A DNA stretch of 64,000 nt from assembly GCF_040802235.1 (NCBI RefSeq), contig NC_133172.1:31949738-32013737 (forward strand). Reading direction: 5' to 3'. A program made the translations under genes and the position numbers. The stretch is from Manis javanica (Eukaryota > Chordata > Mammalia > Pholidota > Manidae). Each line of letters opens with the position of its first letter. Position 1 is the stretch's first letter. The notes under the pieces were generated by a model that was not told where the DNA came from, ran no database searches, and saw only the letters and a program-made list of their open reading frames with translations. Positions 10,581 through 25,060 of this stretch are shown piece after piece.

Positions 10581-11265
10581 TGGGTTAGGGCATCCTTCGC
10601 CAAGGTCTGCAGCTCCCAGCCCTGGCCAGGGTGCGGTAGGGCGGGCGCAGTAGGGAGCGGGGCGGCCGGGCAGTGGAGGTACCAGTGCAGCTCCAGCGCA
10701 GGCAGGGCTCAGAGGACATGCTCGGGTCCGGGACAGCGCATTTTCTTCCCTTGTTGGTGTGCTTAGAGCGGAAACCTCCGCAGGCGTCCGCAGGGCCGGC
10801 AGAGCGAGGGGGTCCCGGAGGCCACTGGGTGGGGGAAGGAATAACGTGTGGGGCGGTGCCTCCCCTTATCAATTCCCTGCGGAGCTGGCGGCAACCTCCT
10901 TCTGGCTTCACCTAGTCTCAGGGAAAGGGAAACCGAGACCCGGGGCGGCGCGCGTGTCAAAGGCACCCAGGAGCCCAGGTACGTGCTACCCCCTCCCGAG
11001 CCGGCACCCGGACGGTTGGGCCAGGCGGTTGCAGCCCCAGACGGGCCGCGCCGCGGCCTCTGTGACGCACGGCGCGGCCTCCGGGTCTACCGGCGGCTCA
11101 GCGCGGCGGTGGCGGGGCGAGCGTGGGAGGGTGAGGAGGGGTGGAGCGAGCGGGGCGGAGCCGGTGGAGGCCCCGCCCTGGGGCCGGAGGAGCGAGGACG
11201 CTACGGAGCAGGCGCGTCCTGCCGCCGCCGCTGCTGCCGCCGCCACTGCTCACCCTTCTTCGGAG

Positions 11266-11285
11266 CCGCCGCCGCCGCCGCCGCC
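11266..11285. repeat. (GCC)n triplet tract in probable 5'UTR
   Basis: A run of seven GCC units ending in GCCATTTG, a YY1-like core. A second triplet tract of CGG units lies at 11475-11494. Both are upstream of the TENT4B start codon. Confidence 0.85.
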
Positions 11286-11470
11286 ATTTGCACGGGGACT
11301 TCGGTGACAGAGGCTCGGCAGAGGGGCGGTGGGAGGGGGGAGGGCTCGCGGAGCCCCTGAGGGCGGGAGCGACGCCGCCGGCGCCGGCCGGGCTCCCTGC
11401 GCGACCGCGCCGCCCGCGGCGGGCCCGGAGCAGCAGAGGCAGCAGCTGCCGAGGCCGAGCGTGCGCCTGA

Positions 11471-12141
<671 letters not shown>

Positions 12142-13062
12142 GGGGCCCTGCGGCCTGGCGGCCGGGCCCGGCGCACGCCCACACGGGGGAGCGGGGAGCC
12201 CAGGCGCGGCCGCCGTGCTCGGCCCGCCGCCGCCGCTCGTCAGGGGGATGAGGACTCTCCCTCCATCCCTCCGCCGTCCGCGCCTTTCCTCTCGCCTTCA
12301 GCCGTGCGCGTCCTAGCGGGACATCCCCATAGCCATCCACACCTCCCTCGCCCCCCTTAGTCATCCACACTCTCCATTTCAGCCATCCACGCCTTCCCCG
12401 ACCCTCTTACCCATTCACTCTCCTCCCATCCCCCTGACGCGCCCTTCCAGACCTCATCTTGCTCCCCGTTATCATACCCCAAGATGAGGTCGTAGCACAG
12501 GCAAATCATTCATTTCCTCAGAACGTTCCTGCTGGTGCCTATTGATGGTACAGTACCTGGAGGTGCTTTCTTTGCCAAGAATAGAAATATCCAGAAAGCT
12601 CCTCCCCCTCCCCCAATCCCAAACAGAAATCATGTCAGCCCTGTAAGGCTTTGCCTGCTCTTGATCCTTTGGCCATTTTTTAATTTTTAATTTTGTAAAA
12701 TTTCCTGTGTTGGCGGTGCCTTGTTCTGTGGGGAGTGAAGAACTGAGTGACAGCTAAGTTTAGGCTGGTGGAGACGGTGAGCTCTTTCGAGGCCGATAGA
12801 ACTTTCTAGGAGTTCATGATCCTTGGCCCCAGCTTCTCACTGTAAAGTTGTTCTGGCAGAGATAGCCAATGCTGTCCATAGTAGGGGATAACTATCCTAA
12901 TGAGTGAATGTTGCACCACTAATGATTTACTGTTTAAAGTTCAGCTGTTACAAAATGGAATCTTACCTGATCCCTGGTGAATTATGTACAGAAGCAGGGA
13001 TTGGAAGAGCCCCTGTGCTGGAATAAAATAGTCTTTTATTTTGTAAAACAAAGATTTGGGCC

Positions 13063-13104
<42 letters not shown>

Positions 13105-16100
13105 AGCTTGAGAATGGAGAATAAGCTTTCATATTGTTTTTCATTTTTCAGGTCCTGTTTTACATTGGGGACTACAGTAGGCAAATGAAATTACCATTAG
13201 TTATCCCTTGTGAAACCTTTTCTTAGATTCACCCATTCAGCTCTGCCCTGCTTTGGCAAGCAGAGACCATTGTGTACCTCTTTGAAGGTCTGGGTAAAAT
13301 GAGTTGGTGGGTTCCATCTGCTTCTAGTGGGCTGGTGTCTGCTATAGTACTGGTGTATGCTACTATTACAATTCCCACCTTTTACGGAAAATGCAGTCAA
13401 ATGTTTTAGGACTGGTGCGGGGTATTTGTCAAACCTGTTTTCACTTTCCAGAGGGGAACATTTGAGGGTTGAGTCCTCTGTTGCTAAGCTTCACAGGCGC
13501 TCTCCATGGTCATCAGATTTTAATAAAAGGCTCATAGTTCCATCCTGTTAGCATTTCCAAGACAAAGCATAAACCTGTGGTTTAGTGACAAGCAAATTGA
13601 TACTGAGGGGTTCTGATCGTTTCATTTGACAGGAATAGGCTCCAGTTAAGTAATCACTGTCAACTAAAACCTTGAAGTTCCCTAATTTCATTTTACTGAA
13701 GCTTCTGTATATGTATCTAGCAAAGATGCATTATAAATCCAAAATGCTGTCTGCCTCTCTTTATGATAGATTAGAAATTGTCATCTCTTCTACTTGCTAT
13801 TTAATGTAAAGGGTTCACATTTGAACTTACATAGAAGCAAGATGTTCTTGTTCCTGATGCAAAAATTATATTGCCTTCACAGGGATTAAGGAGAGGAATT
13901 TCCATTTCCCAAAGGGACTACTGTTTAAAAACTGATTGTAAACCTGTTTTAAAACTGCTTATCACATCATCAGACTTTCCATTCTTTTACCTTCTCTGTT
14001 AGAGGATATCAGCAATAAAAATTTTTTAAATTTTATTCAGCAGTTTCTAAGAGTGTTTTTGTAAGAGTGTCTGGGTGTTTAAATATTCTTGCTTTGATAT
14101 ATGGATCCTTATTTCCTGACTCTTACAGGAGTTTTGCTATTTCTAACATAGGTATTTAAAAAATTAAGTTCAGAGAGCACTTCAGTGTTACGCTATTCTG
14201 AGATTAAATACAATAGAACTGTGACCATCATTCTGGGTTCTTGGGATCTGACTGACATAGAGCTAGCTAATAGGTTAACAAATTGTGGTGGTCCCTGGAC
14301 TCTGAACTAACAGTCCAGTAGGGAGAGGAGAAAAAAATACATGGATAGTGAATGAGAACTGTGGGATAGCTGTATACATACACTCTTTCACATCTTTGCT
14401 CTCTCTGTGTTCTTTGTTTCAGCCAGACTACTTGACTTAGTCCTGGAACACTCCAATATCAGTTCAAAATACTGACTTCTTCAGTGTGTAGGTTCTTGAT
14501 TTTTTTGGTTCCTCCTTTGAACTCTTGAAGTGCTTGGTTCATGCTCTTGGTATAGCTTGCTTATGTTTAATTTTTCTTTTATGTGTATGTTTCCTCTTAA
14601 CCGTTAGGTTACTGTTTAAGATGGAAATGTCTTAAATGTAAAGTAAGATATTTGGATTTTATCCTGAAGTTTTCATATTCCTCTTTCAAAATTAAACTCG
14701 CCTAGACTTAACCATCTCAGCTTTCTTCTCCATGTACCCAGAGACTTAGGGAGTTTGTTTACTTTTTTTTTTTCCTTTTTAAAGTTAACTTTCACTATTC
14801 TATTTCTTGGACTGCATTCCCCTCCAAGGCTGGCTATGGTGTAGGAAGCAGTCCACTTGCTCCTTCTGGTTGTCCATGAAAACAAGCCATAGGCCCTTTT
14901 CAGAGATTTAATTGTTGATCATAAAGAAAGAAGATATGACAAAAAGTAGCAAACACAGGAAACTTATGGAGATTCGGAGTCCTTGGTCCTGAGCCCCAGT
15001 GTCCAGAAACTTGTCGAAGGTGCTTGGAGCTTGTCCAATCTCATGCGGATAGGTTTGTGTTGGCTGCACTGCCAGATGTGTAGATATTTTTTCAAGGCTT
15101 AGATGACTTGTTCAAAATAATGTTTTGAGGTCTGAATTTGATTGTGGGGCATCATGAAGACCTTGTTGGGAAACTTGGGTTTAAGGAATAATTTCTTGAA
15201 CTGGGATGATGGGAATGGGAAAGAAGAATGAATGTAAGAGGTACTGCAAGCTAAGGATGGTGAGAATTCTGACTCCCTTCATGGAGTTAATAATCATGCT
15301 TTAGCCTTGAAATTGAGTGACTTGGTGGTGGCATTGAAAATAAGGGTTAAGACTATTGGTTTGGAGTAAAAGATGTAATATTTAGGTGATACTGCCTTGC
15401 AGGGAGTTGAAATTTGGGAGTTGAGATATTGTTGCTCTACTGCAGTGGGGCATTTTCCTCTTTTACTTAAGTTACACACTATACCACAGTAAGTCCAAGA
15501 TACAGATGCTGTTCTTCAGTGCTGGCATTATGACCTCTTTCTGCTTATTTCTACACAGTATGATCAGTGGGATTGGGTTTAGTGCTGGGCTCCAAAGTGA
15601 CCCAGCAGATTAACATTGTTTGAGTATGAAAGAATTTAGAGGCCTTATTCCAAGTATAATATCTGTGCATTTGCAAATGTAGCCCACAGTAATTCTTTAG
15701 TGAACTAGACCTTCAGATTATTGACTGTTACTGCATTTGGGTACTGAAATGTGCTTTCAAGAAGACATTAGATTTTCTACAGTGTAGATTCTATGCTGGT
15801 GTAATTCATATTTGAAAATTTCCCAAAATCTAGTATACTGTGTTCAACTAAGTTTCTTTCCTGCTGCAACTCATCTTCTTACCTAAAGTCTGTGACCAGT
15901 GAACACTGTCATTGTCAGAATCATTGGCATTTCAATGTGTGGAATCTTTTTAAACCCCTGTTAAGTTTAGCTGATGAATGGGAAAAGAAAACAGTGAATG
16001 GATGGAGTCTTTTAAGTCTACCTTGGGTTCCCACAGAAGGTTTAGTTTGTTGCAGGAAAGGAAAGATGGGAAAGGGATATTAGAAAAGTCTAAAGCAAGT

Positions 16101-17245
16101 AGAGGGAGTATGCTTCAGAACATTGTGGTCCTGGTGTAAATAAATGGCCTTATAATTACAATTTCTTCCATGAAACTTGTACCAATAAATCCTAATGTTA
16201 GGAATCCAAAAGAGTCCATGGAAGAAAAATTCAGGGGCTCCCTTGGCTGATAACAGACTGGTCAGATGGTGTGGTTAGGTATTCTTTTACTGGCTGAAGC
16301 TAAGAAGAATTTAAGCTACTTTTTTTATGGAATATAGAAAAGCAAGCTGTTGTATGATTTCACTCAGCTTTCTATTCTCTCTTCTGTTGAATCTGTTAGA
16401 GTAACAGTGGGAAACTATTTTAAGATCACACCCACGGCACCAGAGACTGTATTAATCACTTACACACACATAGGTATAGAGTAATGTGAAGGGGCGATAG
16501 GCCAGAGAGGATGCTTATTTGAAAAATGAGGGTCCAGTTCCCAACAGTCTGAGACTGCTATCTTTGCTCTTTCCTACAGAGCTGATTGAACAGTTCAGAG
16601 CCTGCTTGAGAAATTGAGAGGACCACGGTAGAGTGTTCATTCTATCCTTCAGAATATTTGCCAATGAGTTAGCTGCTACAGAACACCATAAAGACTTCAG
16701 ATTCATTTTACCATTTTTGAGATGATGTGTGATTATATTTTTCTAAGGGAATATCTTTTGAAGTTAAGGATGGCCTTGAACAAGACTTTTCATTAATATG
16801 GACCCAAACAGCAGGTGATACTTTTATTTCTATCCTCTAAGTTACTTGATGATACATAGACTTTTGTATGTAGTAAGGGCTTTGAGCCATATGGAAATTT
16901 GACTTAAAGATTTCATGGAAAAAATGGAATATGGAGCCATTTATGTCATGCTCTGGCTCCTTGTTTTAATAAATTGAGGAATTTCAAGTCTGAAAAAAAT
17001 TTTGCCATGTGCATAAGGGATTTCATATAGTACCTGGTAACTAAACTCAGTAATTTTGGCTTAAGTCACACTTGCTGCTGAAATAGTTTGAATAGTGCAG
17101 AAATCTGTATTTTGAAATTGATTTTTAAGAAGTGCTCAGTAAAATCAAAGTGCTCATGAGAGCCTTTTTATGATGTTGCAAATGCTATGTTAAACCTTTT
17201 TTACCTGTTATATTAACTTTTTCGGGCAAGGCTGTATATAATTTT
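12142..17245 (+). other. TENT4B intron 1, mostly unique sequence
   Basis: The GC-rich start fades by about 12450, then AT-rich sequence follows with no named repeat except the GT tract at 13064. No exon-like block of TENT4B was recognised. This is the largest repeat-poor stretch in the window and may hold conserved intronic regulatory DNA. Confidence 0.6.
13064..13102. repeat. (GT)n microsatellite
   Basis: About 39 bp of uninterrupted GT dinucleotides within intron 1. Confidence 0.97.
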
Positions 17246-17249
17246 TTTT

Positions 17250-17552
17250 CCCCTTACTTTTTATTTTGAAATACAGACCCACAGAAAGTTGAAAAAACAG
17301 TAGAGAGATCCAGTGATCCCTTCACCTAGTTTCATGCAGTGGTAACATCTTACATAACTATAGTTTAGTATCAAAACTAGGAAATTGACATTGTTACAAT
17401 CAATAGCCTTATTCAGATTTCAGCAGTTTTACATGTAGCCATTTATGTAGTGTGTGTAGTTCTCCGCAATTTTATGATGTCAAGATTTGTTTGACCACCA
17501 TCAAGATACAGAACTATACCATCACCTCAAAGCTCCCTTGTGCCACCCCTTT
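17250..17552 (-). mobile_element. Old L1 3' fragment, first part (split by L1-B)
   Basis: Diverged L1 3'UTR-type sequence in minus orientation. It is interrupted exactly at a target-site duplication and resumes at 23859-24440, where the usual minus-strand L1 phrases occur (ggaatcacacagtattttac, tgctgagtagtattccatag). Confidence 0.6.
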
Positions 17553-17913
17553 CCTTTCTATTTTTTTCATTTTTATTTTTATTTTGGTATCATTAATCTA
17601 CAATTACATGACGGACATTATGTTTACTAGGCTCCCCCCTTCACCAAGTCCCCCCCACATACCCCTTCACAGTCACTGTCCATTTGCGTAGTAAGATGCT
17701 GTAAAATCACTAGTCTTCTCTGTGTTGCACAGCCCTTCCCGTGCCCCCCCCACACACTATACATGCTAATTGTAAGGCGCTCTTTCTTTTTCCCCACCCT
17801 TATCCCTCCCTTCCCACCCATCCTCCCCAGTCCCTTTCCCTTTGGTAACTGTTAGTCCATTCTTGGGTTCTGTGATTCTGCTGCTGTTTTGTTCCTTCAG
17901 TTTTCCTTTGTTC

Positions 17914-20900
17914 TTATACTCCACATATGAGTGAAATCATTTGGTACTTGTCTTTCTCTGCCTGGCTTATTTCACTGAGCATAATACCCTCTAGCTCCAT
18001 CCATGTTGTTGCGAATGCTAGGATCTGTTTTTTTCTTATGGCTGAGTAATATTCCATTGTGTATATGTACCACATCTTCTTTATCCATTCATCTACTGAT
18101 GGACATTTAGGTTGCTTCCATATCTTGGCTATTGTAAATAGTGCAGCGATAAACATAGGGGTGCATCTGTCTTTTTCAAATTGGGCTGCTGCCTTCTTAG
18201 GGTAAATTCCTAGAAGTGGAATTCCTGGGTCAAATGGTATTTCTATTTTGAGCATTCTGAGGAACCTCCATACTGCTTTCCACAATGGTTGAATTAATTT
18301 ACATTCCTACCAGCAGTGTAGGAGGGTTCCCCTTTCTCCACAACCTCACCAACATTTGTTGTTGTTTGTCTTTTCGATGATGGCGATCCTTACTGGTGTG
18401 AGGTGATATCTCATTGTGGTTTTAATTTGCATTTCTCTGATGACTAGCAATGTGGAGCATCTTTTCATGTGTCTGTTGGCCATCGGAATTTCTTCTTTGG
18501 AGAACTGTCTGTTCAGCTCCTCTGCCCATTTTTTAATTGGATTGTTCGCTTTTTGTTTGTTGAGGTGCGTTAGGTCTTCATATATTTTGAATGTCAACCC
18601 TTTATCTGATCTGTCATTTATGAATGATTTCTCCCATACTGTAGGATGCCTTTTTGTTCTATTGATGGTGTCCTTTGCTGTACAGAAGCTTTTCAGCTTG
18701 ATATAGTCCCACTTGTTCATTTTTGCCTTTGTTTCTCTTGCCTGGGGAGATACGTTCATGCAGAAGTCACTCATGTTTATGACCAAGAGATTTTTGCCTA
18801 TGTTTTTTCTAAGGGTTTTATGGTTTCATGACTTACATTCAGGTTTTTGATACATTTCGAATTTACTTTGGTGGATGGGGTTAGACAGTGATCCAGTTTC
18901 ATTCTCTTACATGTAGCTGTTCAGTTTTGCCAGCACCATCTGTTGAAGAGACTGTCATTTCCCCATTGTATTTCCATGGCTCCTTTATCGTATATTAATT
19001 GGCCATATATGTTTGGGTTTATGTCTGGAGACTCTATTCTGTTTCACTGGTTTGTGGCTCTGTGCTTGTGCCAGTACCAAATTGTCTGGATTACTGTGGT
19101 TTTGTAGTAGAGCTTGAAGTTGGGGAGCGAGATCCCCCCCATTTTATTCTTCCTACTCAGGATTACTTTGGCTATTCGGGGTCTTTGGCGGTTCCATATG
19201 AATTTTTGAACTATTTGTTTCAGTTCATTGAATAATGCTGTTGGTAATTTGATAGGGATTGCATCGAATCTGTATATTGCTTTGGGCAGGATGGCCATTT
19301 TGACGATATTAATTCTTCCTATCCAAGAGCATGGGATGAGTTTCCATTTGTTAGTTACCTCTTTAATTTCTCTTAAGAGTGTGTTGTAGTTTTCAGGGTA
19401 TAGGTCTTTCACATCCTTGGTTAGGTTTATTCCTAGGTATTTTATTCTTTTTGATGCTATTGTGAATGGAATTGTTTTCCTGATTTCTCTTTCTATTAAT
19501 TCATTGTTAGTGTATAGGAAAGCTACAGATTTCTGTGTATTAATTTTGTATCCTGCAACTTTGCTGATTTCCAGTATTAGTTCTAGTAGTTTTGCAGTAG
19601 AGTCTTTAGGGTTTTTAATGTACAATATCATGTCATCTGCAAATAGTGACAGTTTGACTTCTTCTTTACCAGTCTGGATTCCTTGTATTTCTTTGTTTTG
19701 TCTAATTGCTGTGGCTAGGACCTCCAGTACTATGTGGAATAACAGTGGGGAGAGTGGGCATCCCTGTCTTGTTTTGATCTCAGAGGAAAAGCTTTCAGCC
19801 TCTTGCTGTTCAGTATGATGTTAGCTGTGGGTTTATCATATATGGCCTTTATTATGTTGAGGTACTTGCCCTTTATGCCCATTTTGCTGAGAGTTTTTAT
19901 CATGAATGGATGTTGAATTTTGTCAAATGCTTTTTCAGCATCTATGGAGATGGTCATGTGGTTTTTGTCTTTCTTTTTGTTTATGTGGTGGATGATGTTG
20001 ATGGATTTTCGAATGTTGTACCATCCTTGTATCCCTGGGATGAATCCCACTTGGTCGTGGTGTATGATCTTCTTGATGTATTTTTGAATTCGGTTTGCTA
20101 ATATTTTGTTGAGTATTTTTGCATCTACATTCATCAGGGATATTGGTCTGTAGTTTTCTTTTTTGGTGGGGTCTTTGCCTGGTTTTGGTTTTAGGGTGAT
20201 GTTGACTTCATAGAATGAGTTTGGGAGTATTCCCTCCTCTTCTATTTTTTGGAAAACTTTAAGGAAAATGGGAATTATGTCTTCTCTGTATGTCTGATAA
20301 AATTCTGAGGTAAATCCATCTGGCCCAGGGGTTTTGTTCTTGGGTGGTTTTTTGATTACTGATTCAATTTCGTTGCTGGTAATTGGTCTGTTTAGATTTT
20401 ATGTTTCTTTCTGGGTCAGTCTTGGAAGGTTGTATTTTTCTAGGAAGTTGTCCGTTTCTCCTAGGTTTCCCAGCTTGTTAGCATATAGGTTTTCATAGAA
20501 TTCTCTAATAATTCTTTGTATTTCTGTGGGGTCCGTCATGATTTTTCCTTTCTTGTTTCTGATTCTGTTGACGTGTGTTGACTCTCTTTTTCTCTTAATA
20601 AGTCTGGCTAGAGGCTTACCTATTTTTTTAATTTTCTCGAAGAACCAGCTCTTGGTTTCATTGATTTTTTTCTATTGTTTTATTCTTCTCAAGTTTATTT
20701 ATTTCTTCTCTGATCTTTATTATGTCACTCCATCTGCTGACCTTAGACCGCATTTGTTCTTCTTTTTCCAATTTCGATAATTGTGACATTAGACTATTCA
20801 TTTGGGATTGTTCTTCTTTCTTTAAATATGCCTGGATTGCTATATACTTTCCTCTTAAGACTGCTTTTGCTGCGTCCGACAGAAGTTGGGGCTTTGTGTT

Positions 20901-21760
20901 GTTGTTGTCATTTGTTTCCATATATTGCTGGATCTCCATTTTAATTTGGTCGTTGATCCATTGATTATTTAGGAGCATGTTGTTAAGCCTCCATGTGTTT
21001 GTGAGCCTTTTTGCTTTCTATATACAATTTATTTCTAGTTTTATACCCTTGTGGTCTGAAAAGTTGGTTGGTAGGATTTCAATCTTTTGGAATTTACTGA
21101 GGCTCTTTTTATGGCCTAGTATGTGGTCTATTCTGGAGAATGTTCCATGTGCACTTGAGAAGAATGTGTATCCTGTTGCTTTTGGATGTAGAGATCTATA
21201 GATGTCTATTAGGTCCATCTGTTCTAGTGTGTTCAGTGCCTCTGTATCCTTACTTATTTTCTGTCTTGTGGATCTGTCCTTTGGAGTGAGTGGTGTGTTA
21301 AAGTCTCCCCAAATGAATGCTTTGCATTCTATTTCCTCCTTTAATTCTGTTAGTATTTGTTTCACATATATTGGTGCTCCTGTATTGGGTGAATATATGT
21401 TTGTAATAGTTATAGCCTCTTGTTGGACTGACCCCTTTATCATTATGTAACGTCCTTCTTTATCTCTTGTTACTTTCTTTATTTTGAAGTTTATTTTGTC
21501 TGATACTAGTATTGCAACACCTATTTTTTTCTCTCTGTTGTTTCCATGAATATCTTTTTCCATCCCTTGACTTTTAGTCTGTGCATGTCTTTGGGTTTGA
21601 GGTGAGTCTCTTGTAAGCAGCGTATAGATGGGTCTTGCTTTTTAATCCATTCTATTACTCTGTGTCTTTTGATTGGTGCATTCCGTCCATTTACATTTAG
21701 GGTGATTATTGAAAGATATGTACTTATTGCCATTGCAGGCTTTAGATTCATGGTTGCCAA
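17914..21760 (-). pseudogene. Broken L1 ORF2 (L1-B)
   Basis: The whole ORF2 is present, but the frame is split by several frameshifts and stops. Open pieces lie at 21760-21521, 21563-21018 (endonuclease), 20978-20658, 20134-19730 (reverse transcriptase core), 19631-19044, 18786-18346 and 18285-17914. The last piece ends in the ISLICGV tail that L1-A has lost. The endonuclease NVNGRNAP segment carries a Leu to Arg change. The protein cannot be made from this copy. Confidence 0.9.
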
Positions 21761-21839
21761 AGGTTCAAGGTTAGCTTGTTTACTACCTTACTGTCTAACT
21801 TAATTCACTTATTGAACTATTATAAACACAGTCTGATGA

Positions 21840-22676
21840 TTATTTCTCTCCCTTCTTATTCCTCCTCCTCAACTTTTGCTTGTCTGGGAATTGTTTAATC
21901 CCTCCTTCATATGTAAATGGCAATCGTGCTGGATACAGTATCCTTGGTTCAAGACCCTTCTGTTTCATTGCATTAAATATATCATGCCATTTTCTTTTGG
22001 CCTGTAAGGTTTCTGTTGAGAAGTCTGATGATAGCCTGATGGGTTTTCCTTTGTAGGTGACCTTTTTTCTCTCTCTGGCTGCCTTTAATACTCTGTCGTT
22101 GTCCTTGATCTTTGCCATTTTAATTATTATGTGTCTTGGTGTTGTCCTCTTTGGGTCCTGTCTCTCGGGAGTTCTGTGTATTTCCATGGTCTGTTCGATT
22201 ATTTCCTCCCCCAGTTTGGGGAAGTTCTCAGCAATTATTTCTTCAAAGACACTTTCTATCCCTTTTTCTCTCTCTTCTTCTTCTGGTACCCCTATAATGC
22301 GGATAATGTTCCTTTTGGATTGGTCACACAGTTGTCTTAATATTGTTTCATTCCTGGAGATCCTTTTATCTCTCTCTCTGTCAGCTTCTATGCATTCCTG
22401 TTCTCTGGTTTCTATTCCATCAATGGCCTCTTGCATCTTATCCATTCTTCTTATAAATCCTTCCAGAGTTTGTTTCACTTCTGTAATATCCCTCCGGACA
22501 TCTGTAATCTGCCTCCGGACTTCATCCTTTAGCTCTTGCATATTTCTCTGCAGCTCTGTCAGCATGTTTCTTTTGAATTATTTTTCAGGGAGACTGGTTA
22601 GGTCTGTCTCTGCAGCTCCTCCCTCAGGTGTTGTCTGAAATATCTTGGACTGGACTAAATTTTTTTGCCTTTTCAT
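21840..22676 (-). pseudogene. Broken L1 ORF1 (L1-B)
   Basis: The ancestral start (Met-Lys-Arg at 22676) is followed by an in-frame TAA after about 33 codons, so only an internal Met at 22565 opens the rest. The coiled coil, the RRM-like part (IIRIIGVPE) and most of the C-terminal domain are readable. A deletion of roughly 100 bp relative to L1-A removes the last residues and part of the inter-ORF spacer. Confidence 0.85.
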
Positions 22677-23858
22677 GGTGATAGCGGTGGCTGTAGACAG
22701 GTTGTAGGTGTGTCAGCTGTGAGCACAAAGTCCTTTCCTGCTTGCTGGATGCCTTGCCCTTTTCCGCTGCCTGTGTCGGTTACCCGCACTCCTGGAGCAG
22801 CCACTGGGTTAGTCCCCTGAGCTGCTGTGGGCGGGGTCTCTGTCAGAGCAGCGTGGAGCCCTGCAGGGAGTGGCAGGCACTCCAGGTGCGCTCCTCCGTG
22901 ATAGTGGTGCCCCTGCCAGGCAGCTGTGTACCAGCAGCGGCCTTTGGGTCTGGTCCGGGCAGCTGTGCATTAGGCTGGGATTCCGGTCAGCTTCTGGGAG
23001 CACGCCTGCTCCCTCTGGCTCCGCTGCAGGTGTGCACGGGGCTCTCCTGTGCAGGCCTCTACCGGGCTCCTCTGGCTACACTGCTGCCAGTGCACGCGAG
23101 CCGTACCCGGGCTGTTCTGTTGCCACTGCTGTGGGCTCGCACAAGCCTCTCCTGGTCTCCTCTGGCGCTGTTGGTGCACGCAATCTGCTCCCAGTCCCTT
23201 CCAGCGCAGCCACCTCCAGCACGCGCTACCACTCTCCCGCTACTGGGCCAGTGTGTTGGGGTCCGCGCCAGTTGGAGGAACGACTGACAGGCTGCTTAGT
23301 GCCGTGAGGGGCTTCAGAGCTGCACTGCTTCCCCAGGGTTTAGGGTGCCTAAGGTTCCCCAGGATTCCCAGCTGCTGGGTAAGTGTGCTGGGACGACTTT
23401 GTCCAGCAATGGGGTCCCTGTCTCTTTAAGACTTGCAGAAAGCACTCGCTTTTATTTTGTCTCAGGGGCGCCGGTTGCGGGGACCTGCCCACAGTTTTGC
23501 TTTTCTGTTTCTCTAATATCCAGCACCCCATGCACCCTGTATCTGCGCTCCGGGTGCGGATTTCTAGAGCTGGTTGTTTAGCAGTCCTGGGCTTTCACTC
23601 CCTCGCTGTTCCGACTCCCTTCTTCCCGTGGGGTTCTGGGGTGGGGGAGCATTCAGGTCCCGCCTGGCCATGGCTTGTATCTTACCCCCTTCATGTGATG
23701 TTGAGTTCTCACAGATGTAGATGTATCCTGGCTGTTGTACTGCATCCACTGGTGTCTCTTTTAGGAATAGTTGTATTTATTGTATTTTCATAAATATATA
23801 TATTTTGGGGAGGAGATTTACTCTGAGCTACTCATGCTGCCATCTTCCCATGATCCCC

Positions 23859-24440
23859 GCCACCCCTTTATTTTCACACACACATTCCCTCGTCTCTTAC
23901 CCCAAGCAACCAGTAATGTGTTCTCCATCTCTGAGTCTGTCATTTTGAGAATGTTATACAAATGGAATCACACAGTATTTTACTTTGGCCTTTTTCCTCT
24001 CACTGTATTTCCTTTGAGATCTCTCCAAATTGTTTCATGTATTAACAGTTCATTCCTTTTTAATGCTGAGTAGTATTCCATAGTGTAGATTGAGCACAGT
24101 TTGTTTAATGAAGGACATTCCAGAAGGGTTTCAGTCTGAGTGTTACAAATATTTATTACTATAAATGTTCACGTACACATTTTTATTTGAACATAGATTT
24201 CATTTTGGGGGCATAAATGCTCAAAAATGCTGAGTCATAAGGTAAGTACATATTTACTTTTAAAAGAAACTGTTCAACTCTCTTCTTGAGTGGTTGTACC
24301 ATATTACATTCCTACCAGTAGTGTATGAGAGAGCCAGTTTCTCTGCATCCTCCGCCAGCATTTGCTGTTATCACTATTTTTTATTTTAGTTGTTCTAATA
24401 CGGCTAATGATAGTTTACTGTGCTTTTATCATCTTAACCT
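23859..24440 (-). mobile_element. Old L1 3' fragment, second part
   Basis: Continues the element interrupted at 17552. It carries the ORF2 end and 3'UTR phrases of an old L1, strongly diverged and without a readable frame. Confidence 0.7.
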
Positions 24441-24744
24441 CATAAATAACCCCATCTAATTTTGACTTAAGTTTTATTTTAAAAACTTCTTGGCATTATT
24501 GAGAATGTCTTCAATTAAAAATATCTTAAGTAAAATTGTGACGTAAAAGGGTCATAATTTTCAAGTTTTACCTTTGGTTTTGTTCTTATCTCTGTCTTTG
24601 AAGTACTTTGCAGTGTTTCCTTTACATGTTGCTTTTTCTTGAAAACTAGTGAGAAACTAATATGAAGAGGAACTTTATTTTCACTTTCTAAAAACATATA
24701 AAAGGATAAATGCAGAGTTGATTTCAAAATGTAGAGTCCTTATC

Positions 24745-24890
24745 TAAAGCTGGTAATAATATCAGGTATCATTTACTGAATGCTGGATTACTTTGTGCCA
24801 AGCATTGCTCTGAGCACTTTACTTACATTAATTTATTTAATCTTCTCAACAAGTTGGCTCCAACAAGCCATGTCTTCTATGGAAGGAAAA
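24745..24890 (+). mobile_element. MIR SINE fragment
   Basis: Matches the MIR core on the + strand: atcatttactgaatgctgga, tgtgccaagcattgctctga and gcactttacttacattaatt. Confidence 0.75.
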
Positions 24891-24924
24891 ACTCAAAATA
24901 ATTAATTTGTAATTAGTTATTTAA

Positions 24925-25060
24925 TCTCTAACCCACCTACTAGACTGACAATTCCATGAAGGTAAAGACAGTACTAATCTGTACTGTGTCCCCAGCACTT
25001 AGACTACACCTGGTACATAGGAAATATGCAATAAATATGTGTTGGACGAAGAACAACAAC
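24925..25060 (+). mobile_element. L2 LINE 3' tail
   Basis: Contains cattccatgaaggtaaagac-type sequence, gtccccagcacttagactac, and a terminus resembling aataaatatgtgttgg, all typical of L2 3' ends. Confidence 0.75.

Larger units (their letters stand above)
17553..23858 (-). mobile_element. Full-length but degenerate L1 LINE (L1-B)
   Basis: A 6.3-kb L1 flanked by an 11-bp target-site duplication, gccaccccttt, at 17542-17552 and 23859-23869. The 3' end carries the standard gtagattaatgatacc motif and an A-rich AAATA-type tail. The 5' end keeps a YY1-like gccatctt at 23839-23846. ORF1 and ORF2 are both broken. The 5'UTR (22677-23858) is homologous to L1-A at both ends but has only one copy of the monomer. 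The element lies antisense in TENT4B intron 1. Confidence 0.92.
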